Below, one piece after another: positions 45,374 to 53,908 of a stretch of 64,000 bases of DNA. Position 1 is the stretch's first letter, and each line of letters begins with the position of its first letter. The notes beneath the pieces were generated by a model. That model was not told where the DNA came from and ran no database searches. It saw only the letters and a list, made by a program, of their open reading frames with translations. Origin of the DNA: Thalassoglobus polymorphus (GTDB taxonomy: Bacteria > Planctomycetota > Planctomycetia > Planctomycetales > Planctomycetaceae); contig NZ_CP036267.1 in the NCBI RefSeq assembly GCF_007744255.1, forward strand, positions 4,754,001-4,818,000, given 5' to 3'. The translations under genes were made by a program, and so were the position numbers.

Positions 45374-45724
45374 TTGCACAGACCCCGAAGAGATAATTTT
45401 AGTCGACACTATCATATCACATTTCGCTGATAATACTGCAAGCCCTGATTGGAATTTCACTCCATTCGCAAGTTCCTCGTTTCCATGACAGGGTGAAATG
45501 AGCTAGACTCGGGTTTACAAATTGCCCCACACGGAACCGGCTTCTGTCGCGTTCCGTGTTTTTTATGGCCTGATTGGTCCTGACGAATACTGAAAGCGAT
45601 CGCAATCTGTGCGACTGAAAGCAACTTCAGAAGGACTATTCGAATTTCTTAGACAACTTAAGATTCGAGACCGAACACCCAGTCTCTGGGGCGGGTCGAA
45701 TCACGGAGAAGACGAGGAGAGATT
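45374..45724. other. Intergenic region and greA leader
   Basis: About 350 bases between the divergent DUF1501 and greA genes. It contains an intrinsic-terminator-like hairpin on the greA strand (45529-45564). No plus-strand gene precedes that hairpin, so it probably sits in the greA leader. Nothing else is recognisable except the GAGGAGAG ribosome-binding site for greA. Confidence 0.6.
45529..45564 (+). terminator. Intrinsic terminator in the greA leader
   Basis: A 9-bp perfect stem (ACACGGAAC at 45529-45537 and GTTCCGTGT at 45551-45559) with a 13-base loop is followed directly by a T run (about six, counting the last stem base). It lies 160 bases upstream of the greA start and no plus-strand gene ends before it. 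A role in premature termination of greA transcripts is inference. Confidence 0.7.
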
Positions 45725-46213
45725 ATGGCACCGCAACCGATTACCCGAGAAGGCTTCGAAAAAATCAAGGCAGAAATCAAGCATCTCGAAGATGTCGTCA
45801 TGCCGGAAATCGCAGAGAAGATCGCTGAAGCGCGCGCAGAGGGAGACCTCAAGGAGAATGCCGAATACCACGGGCAACGAGATGAGCAGGGTCGGGTGGC
45901 CGCCAAAATTTCCCAACTCAAGTCTCGCCTCAAAGACTGCGAAATCGTCGACAAGGCGGACATGCCCAAAGGCGTCGTCACTTTTGGCTCCACAGTGACC
46001 ATCAAAGATCTGGATATGGATGAAGAAGAGACTTACGAATTCGTCGGACCTGGCGAAGAAGACTACGACGGCCCGATCATGAAGATCCTGACCACCAGCC
46101 CGATTGCGACTGCGCTCATGGGTATGAAAGTCGGAGAAAAAGTCAGTATCGAGCTCCCACGCACAACGATGGATGTCGAGATCATCAAGATCGTCGACCA
46201 CGGTGAAACCTAA
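45725..46213 (+). CDS. greA: Transcription elongation factor GreA
   Basis: A 162-residue transcript-cleavage factor that rescues backtracked RNA polymerase by stimulating its endonuclease activity. The N-terminal coiled coil (about 1-78) carries the acidic tip [13 protein letters not shown] with the functional Asp and Glu. The C-terminal FKBP-like domain follows ([34 protein letters not shown]). Length and start are typical. The ATG at 45725 has GAGGAGAG about 3 bases upstream. The gene shares a bidirectional terminator (46423-46457) with ppdK. A leader terminator lies upstream. Confidence 0.96.
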   Translation: MAPQPITREGFEKIKAEIKHLEDVVMPEIAEKIAEARAEGDLKENAEYHGQRDEQGRVAAKISQLKSRLKDCEIVDKADMPKGVVTFGSTVTIKDLDMDEEETYEFVGPGEEDYDGPIMKILTTSPIATALMGMKVGEKVSIELPRTTMDVEIIKIVDHGET

Positions 46214-46384
46214 CGTACGTTTCAAAAGAGATGCGTGACCTTATCTCATGGACCTGATAGATGGATTAGAAAATAACCACGCTTCACGAACATCCGAAAC
46301 ACGAAAGTGTTCGCCCCTTACCGGTTACTGTCGTGAGACTGTCATAAGTTGGATTTAGCAGAGTGTTGAACCCTGAGTGAGATG

Positions 46385-46402
46385 AGAGCATCTTTCGAAT
46401 TA
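46385..46402 (+). repeat. Family A element, left-end fragment
   Basis: GAGCATCTTTCGAATT matches the A1 left end exactly, but without the preceding CTA and without any recognisable right half. It lies between the greA stop and the terminator. Confidence 0.45.
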
Positions 46403-46422
46403 AACAAACGGGTCATCCAAAG

Positions 46423-46457
46423 AAAAAAGCCCCTCACAATTTGTGAGGGGCTTTTTT
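46423..46457. terminator. Bidirectional intrinsic terminator between greA and ppdK
   Basis: A 16-bp perfect stem (AAAAAAGCCCCTCACA and TGTGAGGGGCTTTTTT) with a 3-base loop. Because the stem ends in A and T runs, both strands have a GC-rich hairpin followed by at least six T residues. It serves greA on the plus strand and ppdK on the minus strand. Confidence 0.93.
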
Positions 46458-46483
46458 TATTCATTCAGTCGATTCGAATTTGA

Positions 46484-49207
46484 TTACGAATCCAAAGCTG
46501 CTTGAGCGGCGGCCAAGCGAGCGATTGGAATTCGGCGTGGTGAACAACTGACGTAGTTCAGGCCGATTTCGTGGCAGAAGAAGACTGACTTCGGATCACC
46601 ACCATGTTCTCCACAGATTCCGATTTTCAGATCTTTCCGTGTTGAACGACCACCTTCGACACCGATTTTCATCAACTTGCCAACACCAGTTTGGTCGACA
46701 GTCTGGAATGGATCGGCAGGGACAATATCGTTTTCCTGATAGTAGCCGATGAAACCCTTGTAGTCGTCTCGACTCATTCCGAGAGCTGTTTGGGTCAGGT
46801 CGTTTGTTCCGAAGCTGAAGAACTCTGCATCTTCTGCAATTTCATCAGCTGTCAAAGCAGCACGTGGAATTTCAATCATGGTTCCGACCATGTATTCAAC
46901 TTCAACGCCTTGCTCTTCAAAGACCTTCGCTGCGGTCTCACGAATGACCTTCGCCTGGTTTTCGAATTCTGTTTTGAAACCAGCCAGCGGAACCATGACC
47001 TCTGGGTAACAGTTAATTCCTTCTTTCTTCAAGCCACAAGCAGCTTCGAAGATGGCACGGCTTTGCATGGCTGTGATTTCAGGAAAGACAATTCCAAGCC
47101 GGCAACCACGATGCCCAAGCATTGGGTTAGTCTCTTCCAGTTCTTCAACTCGTCGCAATACAGCTTCTTCACTGACTCCGAACTCTTTGGCGAGTTTTGG
47201 TCCGAGCGTCGGATCATCGTGCATGTGATGCTTCGACAAGAACTCGTGGAGTGGTGGATCTAACAGACGAATTGTAACGGGACGGTCACCGAGTGTTTTA
47301 AACAGGTGGGTGAAGTCTTCACGTTGGAATGGAAGAAGTTTAGCGAGTGCCTTGGCACGATCTTCCGGTTTGGTCGAGAAGATCATCTCCCGAATTTCGT
47401 CAAGGTGATCGAAGAACATGTGCTCTGTTCGACACAGTCCCACACCTTCTGCCCCCAAAGCAACAGCAGCCTCAGCGTCGTCCGCTTCAGCATTTGCTCG
47501 TACGTTGAGTGTACGGTACTCATCCGCCCATTTCATGAGTTGCTCGTAGCGAGCGTATGTTGGAGCATCTTCGGCATTCAAGTTACCGAGAAGAACTTCC
47601 ATGACCTCAGAAGCTGAAGTATCGATCTGACCGTTGAAGACTTCGCCAGTAAATCCGTCAACTGAGATCCAGTCACCCTCTTTGAGGACAGTGTCACCAA
47701 CAGTAACGGTGCCTGCTTCGTAGTTGATGTTCAGTTGATCACAACCACAGACACAGGTTTTCCCCATTTGACGGCTCACGAGAGCAGCGTGTGAAGATGC
47801 TCCCCCGAAGGCTGTCAAAATTCCCTTGGCAACTTTCATTCCTCGAAGGTCTTCAGGGCTGGTTTCGCGACGAACAAGAATCAACTGCTTGTCGTTGTCT
47901 TCGTTCCACTGAGCTTCAGCATCTGAAGCGTGGAAAACAATTTGACCAGAAGCCGCACCAGGACCGGCGTTGATCCCTTTAGCCAGGAGACGATTATCTT
48001 TCTGAGCCGCTTCCTTGGCTGCCGGATCGAAGATCGGCTGAAGAAGTTGGTTCAAATCGTCAGCAGGGATACGACGCTTTTGCAATGCAGTCTTTGGATC
48101 AATCAGACCTTCGTTGACGAGGTCGACAGCGATACGGACAGCTGCGAAACCGGTTCGTTTCGCGTTCCGAGTCTGGAGCATCCAGACCTTACCTTTTTGA
48201 ACTGTGAACTCGATGTCCTGAACATCTTTATAATGATTTTCGAGCTTCTTCCCGATTTCTACCAACTCAGCGTAGGCTGCCGGATCATCTTGCTCGAAAG
48301 TCTCTTCGACACGTTTCGGTGTGCGTGTTCCTGCCACAACGTCTTCACCTTGAGCGTTGATGAGGTAGTCACCGCAGAAACCAGGTGTTCCGTCTGAGCA
48401 GTTCCGAGTGAGTCCCACACCTGTTGCACAGTCGTTTCCAAGGTTTCCGAAGACCATTGCCTGTACGTTAGTGGCAGTTCCCCAAGTGTGAGGAATTCCG
48501 TATTGACGACGGTAGACAATCGCACGGTCGTTCATCCAACTTCCAAAGACCGCACCAATGCAGCCCCAAAGTTGTTGCATTGGATCTGTAGGGAACTCAA
48601 CGCCAGCATGTTTTTTAATGACAGCTTTGAACTCAGCCACGATCTGCTTGAGTTGATCGACAGTCAAATCTTTCTCGTGCTCAACACCGGTTGACTCACG
48701 GGCTTTGTCGAGAATGTCTTCGAAGTGGTCTGGATCGTTCTTTGATTCTGGCTTAAGACCAAGAACGACGTCACCGTACATTTGGATGAAACGGCGGTAA
48801 CTATCCCAAGCGAAGTGCTCGTTTCCTGACTGTTTAATCAGAGCAGCAACGGTATCGTCATTAAGTCCGATGTTGAGGACAGTGTCCATCATTCCTGGCA
48901 TCGACTCACGAGCACCTGATCGGCAAGAAAGAAGAAGTGGGTTTTCTTTGTCGCCAAACTTGGCTCCCATGACTTCTTCGGTGTTTTTCAGCCCAGCGAG
49001 AACTTGCTCTTCCAGACCTTCAGGATACCCACCATCGTTGTCGTTGTAGTGAATACAGACTTCGGTTGAGAGAGTAAATCCGGCGGGTACGGGCAGGCCA
49101 ATCTTATTCATTTCTGCCAGATTCGCTCCTTTTCCACCAAGGAGATTCTTCTGAGATGCATCTGCATCTGCTTTTCCGCCACCGAAGGTGTAAACATACT
49201 TTGACAT
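46484..49207 (-). CDS. ppdK: Pyruvate, phosphate dikinase
   Basis: A 907-residue enzyme that interconverts pyruvate, ATP and phosphate with phosphoenolpyruvate, AMP and pyrophosphate, giving a reversible glycolysis/gluconeogenesis step. Three parts are visible: the N-terminal ATP-grasp region (GGKGANLAEM, SCRSGARESMPGMMDTVLN), the central phosphohistidine swivel domain with GGASSHAALVSR (catalytic His), and the C-terminal PEP/pyruvate barrel (GLCRTEHMFF, GHRGCRLG, SFGTNDLTQ, GICGEHGGDP with the catalytic Cys). Length is normal. The ATG at 49207 has AAGGAAA about 5 bases upstream. The terminator at 46423-46457 ends its transcript. In bacteria the enzyme is usually controlled by a PDRP-type kinase; none is adjacent. 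Confidence 0.96.
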   Translation of the reverse strand: MSKYVYTFGGGKADADASQKNLLGGKGANLAEMNKIGLPVPAGFTLSTEVCIHYNDNDGGYPEGLEEQVLAGLKNTEEVMGAKFGDKENPLLLSCRSGARESMPGMMDTVLNIGLNDDTVAALIKQSGNEHFAWDSYRRFIQMYGDVVLGLKPESKNDPDHFEDILDKARESTGVEHEKDLTVDQLKQIVAEFKAVIKKHAGVEFPTDPMQQLWGCIGAVFGSWMNDRAIVYRRQYGIPHTWGTATNVQAMVFGNLGNDCATGVGLTRNCSDGTPGFCGDYLINAQGEDVVAGTRTPKRVEETFEQDDPAAYAELVEIGKKLENHYKDVQDIEFTVQKGKVWMLQTRNAKRTGFAAVRIAVDLVNEGLIDPKTALQKRRIPADDLNQLLQPIFDPAAKEAAQKDNRLLAKGINAGPGAASGQIVFHASDAEAQWNEDNDKQLILVRRETSPEDLRGMKVAKGILTAFGGASSHAALVSRQMGKTCVCGCDQLNINYEAGTVTVGDTVLKEGDWISVDGFTGEVFNGQIDTSASEVMEVLLGNLNAEDAPTYARYEQLMKWADEYRTLNVRANAEADDAEAAVALGAEGVGLCRTEHMFFDHLDEIREMIFSTKPEDRAKALAKLLPFQREDFTHLFKTLGDRPVTIRLLDPPLHEFLSKHHMHDDPTLGPKLAKEFGVSEEAVLRRVEELEETNPMLGHRGCRLGIVFPEITAMQSRAIFEAACGLKKEGINCYPEVMVPLAGFKTEFENQAKVIRETAAKVFEEQGVEVEYMVGTMIEIPRAALTADEIAEDAEFFSFGTNDLTQTALGMSRDDYKGFIGYYQENDIVPADPFQTVDQTGVGKLMKIGVEGGRSTRKDLKIGICGEHGGDPKSVFFCHEIGLNYVSCSPRRIPIARLAAAQAALDS

Positions 49208-49604
49208 GGTTTTTCCTTACCTTGACCACATCTGTGCGGAATCTCCACACAGAGTATTGAAACAGGTGATTGGTGATTTTATCCCGAAATCCCAGGAGTC
49301 GGGACATCGTCAAGAAGGTCTCTGAGCAACTTCGGCGCAGATTTTCTCTTCATTCCTCGAAAGAAAAATGGACACTAACGACCCATAACACGGACTTCAA
49401 GTGTTCGCAGCCCGGATGCCGCCATCGTCCTTGAATCGAGAATTTCAAAACCGAAACGTTGCTTCCACTCTGAACCGACAAGCAGAAAAGCCCAAGGCAA
49501 CCAAGCCATTGGGCTTACTGTTTTCGTATGCGATCACGCTGTGCCAACCTGTACTACGCCAGATTTGCTGCGTTGATCTGCAATATCAGAGTGTGAACCA
49601 CTGA
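49208..49604. other. Intergenic region between rpmB and ppdK
   Basis: About 400 bases. It contains the rpmB terminator (49486-49518) and the promoter region of ppdK. No gene or copy of the A or B elements is seen. Confidence 0.55.
49486..49518 (-). terminator. Probable intrinsic terminator of rpmB
   Basis: AAGCCCAA (49488-49495) and TTGGGCTT (49509-49516) form an 8-bp stem with a further GGC/GCC pairing inside the loop. Read on the minus strand it ends in CTTTTC. It lies about 90 bases beyond the rpmB stop. Confidence 0.7.
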
Positions 49605-49916
49605 CTATTTTGAAGCAGCTTCGTTCAGATCAACCGTAAATGGTTCCCGAACGACAGGAAGATCGACCATTCCCGATCGAATCAAGCTGACAGGAACTCG
49701 TCGGCGAACAACTTTCCCATCTTCGACGACTCGAATCTTCTGTAAATTCTTCTTGAACTTACGTCGAGTAATACCAGTCGTTTTACGACCGTTACCGCCG
49801 AGGTACTTGGGTTTACCACGCTGTGACACGCTGTTCCCGATGGCTGGCTTATTCTCACCATACAGCTTGTGTTTTTTTGCCAGTTTTGCTCGTTTATTTT
49901 TTTTCAACGTACTCAT
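49605..49916 (-). CDS. rpmB: 50S ribosomal protein bL28
   Basis: A 103-residue basic protein of the large ribosomal subunit. The bL28 core is visible: [15 protein letters not shown], then [18 protein letters not shown] and a C-terminal [12 protein letters not shown]. It has no CxxC pairs, so it is a zinc-free form. The N-terminal 20 residues are very rich in Lys, and both N- and C-termini are longer than in the 78-residue E. coli protein. It is not adjacent to rpmG, unlike in many bacteria. Ribosome-binding site is weak. Confidence 0.9.
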   Translation of the reverse strand: MSTLKKNKRAKLAKKHKLYGENKPAIGNSVSQRGKPKYLGGNGRKTTGITRRKFKKNLQKIRVVEDGKVVRRRVPVSLIRSGMVDLPVVREPFTVDLNEAASK

Positions 49917-50071
49917 GGGAACAACTCTTTTTGACTTCTCAGTCGGATACTGTTCAAAATTGAGAGCGGGCGATTGTAATCATTCGACCGAATGACTTCA
50001 ATTCCATCACACGAAAAGATTTTCCCGCACGAAATCTTCGTAACTCATTCCCTGTAAACGCTTTCCACACC

Positions 50072-51535
50072 TCACATAGCAGGAGTGAGACGACTTTCGG
50101 AGTTTGCAGACTCGTACATTCTTGCCGCGCGGAACAGTTTCGCCTCTTCAAAGGCTGGTGCGAGAAGCTGAACTCCGACTGGAAGCCCACTTGCGGTTTG
50201 TCCAGCCGAGATCGAAATTCCGGGAATTCCTGCCAGGTTTGCCCCGATCGTATAAATGTCGTTGAGATACATTTTGAGTGGATCATCGACTAATTCCCCA
50301 AGCTTGAAAGCTGGCGTTGGGCTGGTGGGCGAGAGGATCACATCAACATCCTGAAATGCCTTTTGATAATCCTCAGCGATCAGACGCCGAACTTTCAAAG
50401 CTTTCAAATAGTAGGCGTCGTAATATCCGGACGAGAGAGCATAAGCTCCGAGCATGATACGGCGCTTCACTTCAGGTCCAAACCCTTCTCCGCGGGAAGC
50501 TTCATACAGATCTGCAAGGCTCATGTTCCCATCAGATGAAGCTCGATGCCCATAATGAATTCCATCGTAGCGTGAGAGATTACTTGAAGCTTCGGACGGA
50601 GCAATGATGTAGTAAGCTGCCACACCGTACTTCGCGTAGGGCAACTCGACTTCTTGAATTGTTGCCCCCTGTGATCTGTAAGATTCAATCGCCTGTTCAG
50701 TTTTATCGCGGACCTCGTCGTCCAGACCATTGCTGAAGTGTTCCGGCACGATCCCGATCTTCAAACCTTTGAGCGGTTCTTCAAGCTGATCGCTTAAAGA
50801 AGATGTTGGAACATCAACTGATGTCGAATCTCTGCGATCATGCCCCCAGACCGATTCCAGCAACAAAGCAGCGTCTGCCACATTTCTCGCGAATGGTCCA
50901 ATCTGATCGAGAGAACTTGCAAAGGCGACGAGACCATACCGCGAAACCCGACCGTAAGTCGGCTTCATTCCGACCACTCCGCAAAACGATGCAGGCTGAC
51001 GGATTGATCCACCGGTATCGGAACCGAGAGCAAGCGGAACCATCCCGGCAGCGACAGCGGCAGCGGACCCACCACTTGATCCGCCGGGTGCTCGTTCGAG
51101 ATCCCAGGGGTTGTTCGTTTGTTGAAAGGCTGAGTTTTCGCAAGACGACCCCATCGCGAACTCATCCAGATTTGTGCGACCGACCAGAACCGCACCCGCA
51201 GCTTTTAACTTCTCAATCACATGTGAATCATAGACTGAAGTGAAGTTCTCCAGCATTTTACTCGCACAAGAAGCTTTCCAGCCTTCAACACAAATATTGT
51301 CTTTGATTGCAATCGGAATCCCAGCCAGCCGACCGACTTTTTCCCCGGCAGCTCTTTGTCGGTCAATCTCCTCAGCTTGCTGGAGTGCAGAATCGGAGCA
51401 GACTTCCAGGAATGCGTTGACGTTGCCATCGACAGCCTCGATCCGGCCCAGATGTTGTTGGACGAGTTCGACGCTGGTGGTCTCACCAGACTGAAGTTGT
51501 GCGAGTTGCTCGCTCGCGGATTTGTAGTGATTCAC
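50072..51535 (-). CDS. gatA: Asp-tRNA(Asn)/Glu-tRNA(Gln) amidotransferase subunit A
   Basis: A 487-residue amidase-signature enzyme. In the GatCAB complex it releases ammonia from glutamine to amidate misacylated Glu-tRNA(Gln) or Asp-tRNA(Asn). The Ser-cisSer-Lys triad is intact: IAIKDN with Lys77, [14 protein letters not shown] with the cis-Ser, and [16 protein letters not shown] with the nucleophile Ser. Length is typical. The start is a GTG at 51535. It follows gatC on the same strand after 261 bases, an unusually wide gap that contains a family B-like remnant. gatB is not in the window. Confidence 0.95.
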   Translation of the reverse strand: MNHYKSASEQLAQLQSGETTSVELVQQHLGRIEAVDGNVNAFLEVCSDSALQQAEEIDRQRAAGEKVGRLAGIPIAIKDNICVEGWKASCASKMLENFTSVYDSHVIEKLKAAGAVLVGRTNLDEFAMGSSCENSAFQQTNNPWDLERAPGGSSGGSAAAVAAGMVPLALGSDTGGSIRQPASFCGVVGMKPTYGRVSRYGLVAFASSLDQIGPFARNVADAALLLESVWGHDRRDSTSVDVPTSSLSDQLEEPLKGLKIGIVPEHFSNGLDDEVRDKTEQAIESYRSQGATIQEVELPYAKYGVAAYYIIAPSEASSNLSRYDGIHYGHRASSDGNMSLADLYEASRGEGFGPEVKRRIMLGAYALSSGYYDAYYLKALKVRRLIAEDYQKAFQDVDVILSPTSPTPAFKLGELVDDPLKMYLNDIYTIGANLAGIPGISISAGQTASGLPVGVQLLAPAFEEAKLFRAARMYESANSESRLTPAM

Positions 51536-51628
51536 AGCTCAAAGTCTTTCAGGACAATATACTTGGGCGATGCATGCATGTTTGTAGAGGATTTCAAACC
51601 TCGACAACACCCTTTGCAAGGAGGGATC

Positions 51629-51673
51629 TTCTCAGTAGCTGAGAGGCCAAATTCAGTGTTCTGTACCAATTTT
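51629..51673 (+). repeat. Family B-like remnant between gatC and gatA
   Basis: TTCTCAGTAGCTGAGAGGCC followed by AAATTCAG and CTGTACCAATTTT matches the right two thirds of B3 (TTCTCAGTGAATGAGAGATC, then GAATTCAG, GGACCAGTTCT) at most positions. The left third is not recognisable and no CTAG remains. Confidence 0.5.
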
Positions 51674-51796
51674 CAAAAGTCAGGATCTCGAGACGATCAA
51701 CTTGAGAGCCTGCATTCAGATGTTTCACTCTTTACCTGACACTCTTAGCCAGGGCTCAGTGAAACACTCTTTTCAGTAGCAGCCAAACAGGTCGTG

Positions 51797-52090
51797 CTAA
51801 CTTCCTTCCAAAATTTGTGGAACGAGGAAGTATTTCCCGTCGGTCTTTGGAGCATTCTCCAGAGCCGTTTCTCTTGGAAGCGAGGCTTGCACTTCATCGC
51901 TCCGAAAAACGTTCGTTACATCCGCAGCGTGTGCCATGGGCTGAACATTGTCGGTATCGACTTCGTTGAGCATCTCAACGTAGCCGAGAATATGCCCCAA
52001 CTGTCCGGCAAACTGCTCAACCTCATCGGGAGTCAATTTCAGTCGGGCCAGCTTGGCAACTTTTTGAACATCTTCTGTACTTAAAGTCAT
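51797..52090 (-). CDS. gatC: Asp-tRNA(Asn)/Glu-tRNA(Gln) amidotransferase subunit C
   Basis: A 97-residue helper subunit that stabilises the GatA-GatB interface. The family pattern is clear: STEDVQKVAKLARLKLTPDE at the N-terminus, LGHILGYVEMLNEVDTDNVQ in the middle, and FRSDEV then LPRETALENAPKTDGKYFLV near the end. Length is typical. The ATG at 52090 is preceded by GGTGGAA. It is upstream of gatA on the same strand; the 261-base gap makes coupled translation impossible, but co-transcription is likely because no terminator hairpin lies between them. Confidence 0.95.
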   Translation of the reverse strand: MTLSTEDVQKVAKLARLKLTPDEVEQFAGQLGHILGYVEMLNEVDTDNVQPMAHAADVTNVFRSDEVQASLPRETALENAPKTDGKYFLVPQILEGS

Positions 52091-52397
52091 TGGGTTCCAC
52101 CACTTTCAATAATTCCGCCGTTGAACTTCAATGCCGAGCCGCTCCACAGTCCAAACGTGATCCACTGAACGCCGAACCTTTTGAATTCACCCTGCATGAT
52201 GATGGGCACATTGACATGATGGGAACATTGGCGGGCATATTCCAGCCTGATCAACGAGAACGTCAACCGAAGGGACTCAATTGATTTTCCGTGATCATTG
52301 CACCACAGTTCAAGGGTGCTGCAAACTCGACGATTTTGATTTCTTTGCGAACAATAACACAAGAGTCGGGTCTGACGAAGCAGAAAGAAAGAGCAAC
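52091..52397. other. Intergenic region between divergent gatC and aminotransferase genes
   Basis: About 307 bases that should hold both promoters. No hairpin with a T run, repeat copy or small gene stands out. Confidence 0.5.
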
Positions 52398-53693
52398 ATG
52401 TCCACATCGACAAAGTTACCCCTGATTCTCAGTGAGCGAAGCCACCAGACCCGAGACCTCGCGATCAGCTTTTTGATGCAGCAGGGCGTCGAAAATCCGC
52501 AATGCCTTTCCCTGGCTGCCGGACTCGTTGATCCTCAGACTTTGCCTGTTCAAGATGCACTCCAGGCAGCTTCTCAGGTTTTATCGACAGAGGAATCAGG
52601 CCGCAGTGCCCTTCAATACGGAACAACACAGGGGAGCCTCGGATTAAGAAGCGAGTTGCTGAACCATTTTGCTTCGCTGGAAGGGGTCGAGGCAAAAGAT
52701 CTCGGTATCGATAAACATCAATTGATCGCAACAACCGGGTCACAGCAATTGCTCTCACTCGTTAGCGAAGTTCTCTTCGATCCGGGTGACATCTGCCTCG
52801 TTGCAGGCCCAACATACTTTGTTTTCGCGGGGAATCTCACAGGAGTTGGAGCCAGGTCAGTCACCATTCCGGTCGACGATTACGGAATGCAGCCCGAGGC
52901 CCTGAATGCCGCACTTGAACAAATCGACTCGATGCAGGAGCTTCATCGAGTAAAAATGATTTACGTTGTCAGCTATTACGACAACCCAAGCGGAGTTTGT
53001 GTTGCCACCGAACGGCGTCAACAAATTGTCGAGATTGCTCAGAAGTGGTCCCGAGACCATCGCATTCTCGTCCTTGAGGATGCCGCATATCGAGAACTCC
53101 AGTACGACGGAGAAGTTCATCCCAGCTTGTGGTCATTCGATAAGTCACGCGACCATGTGATTTATACTCAAACATTCTCAAAGACATTTTCCCCAGGAAT
53201 TCGCGTGGGGTTTGGAGTCCTTCCGGAAGATTTGGTCACCCCAATCTGCGACCGGAAAGGGAACGAAGATTTCGGCTCATCCAACTTTAATCAGCACCTC
53301 ATCGCAGAGACACTAAAGAGCGGGCGATACACTCAGCACCTTCAAAACGTTCGAGAAGGATACCGCCAGAAACGTGACTCAATGCTCGCTGCAGCTAAGA
53401 AATACTTTGAAGACCTCCCAGGAGTCTCGTGGATCTCGCCTCACGGCGGCCTTTATGTCTGGATGTCTTTACCTGAAGAAATCGCAACCGGGTTTGACTC
53501 CCCGCTCTTCAAGGAAGCTGTCGCCAATAAGGTCATGTACGTTCCGGGAGAACTCTGCTACGCCGGCCCAGTTGAGAATCGGCCGAAACATCAAATGCGA
53601 CTCAGCTACGGAGTACTGACACCAGAAAAGATTACCGAAGCGATGAAACGACTCGCGGTCTCAGTGAAAAATGTTATGGCAAACAATGCTTAA
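52398..53693 (+). CDS. PLP-dependent class I/II aminotransferase
   Basis: A 431-residue fold-type I aminotransferase. Recognisable segments are LSLAAGLVDPQTLP, LQYGTTQGSLGLR (substrate loop), TTGSQQLLSLV, YYDNPSGV (Asn near the cofactor), VLEDAAYRELQYDG (the Asp that holds the pyridine nitrogen) and TFSKTFSPGIRVGF, with the Lys forming the PLP Schiff base. The pattern fits the 2-aminoadipate/valine-pyruvate group often labelled LysN-like, without a GntR domain. Substrate is uncertain. The ATG at 52398 aligns with the family start; the ribosome-binding site is weak (AAAGAG). A 13-bp tandem repeat follows the gene before the convergent speA. Confidence 0.9.
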   Translation: MSTSTKLPLILSERSHQTRDLAISFLMQQGVENPQCLSLAAGLVDPQTLPVQDALQAASQVLSTEESGRSALQYGTTQGSLGLRSELLNHFASLEGVEAKDLGIDKHQLIATTGSQQLLSLVSEVLFDPGDICLVAGPTYFVFAGNLTGVGARSVTIPVDDYGMQPEALNAALEQIDSMQELHRVKMIYVVSYYDNPSGVCVATERRQQIVEIAQKWSRDHRILVLEDAAYRELQYDGEVHPSLWSFDKSRDHVIYTQTFSKTFSPGIRVGFGVLPEDLVTPICDRKGNEDFGSSNFNQHLIAETLKSGRYTQHLQNVREGYRQKRDSMLAAAKKYFEDLPGVSWISPHGGLYVWMSLPEEIATGFDSPLFKEAVANKVMYVPGELCYAGPVENRPKHQMRLSYGVLTPEKITEAMKRLAVSVKNVMANNA

Positions 53694-53792
53694 AGCTCCT
53701 CTGCACATCTTGTCTGAACGCGATTTTGCCTGAACGCGATTGAACCTGATCGTTGAAGGCTCGGGGGCTTCCTTGACGGGAGCACCCCAGCC

Positions 53793-53880
53793 ATTCGAAA
53801 CGACTATTCGAAACGACTATTCGAAACGACTATTCGAAACGACTATTCGAAACGGCTATTCGAAACGGCTATTCGAAACG
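53793..53880. repeat. 13-bp tandem repeat array
   Basis: Six full units and a ten-base partial unit of ATTCGAAACGACT stand head to tail. Units 1-4 are identical; units 5 and 6 read ATTCGAAACGGCT. The array contains the palindrome TTCGAA in each unit. It lies between the convergent aminotransferase (stop 53693) and speA (stop 53909), with GCGAAAAAGCGAA just beyond it. It is probably a variable-number repeat made by slippage; a role as a protein-binding array or transcription block between convergent genes is possible but unproven. Confidence 0.95.
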
Positions 53881-53908
53881 CCGAAAGCGAAAAAGCGAAT
53901 CCTTTGAT

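Noticed and set aside
53793-53880. Tandem array considered as a CRISPR
   Set aside because: Units are 13 bp, contiguous and without spacers; no cas gene is in the window.
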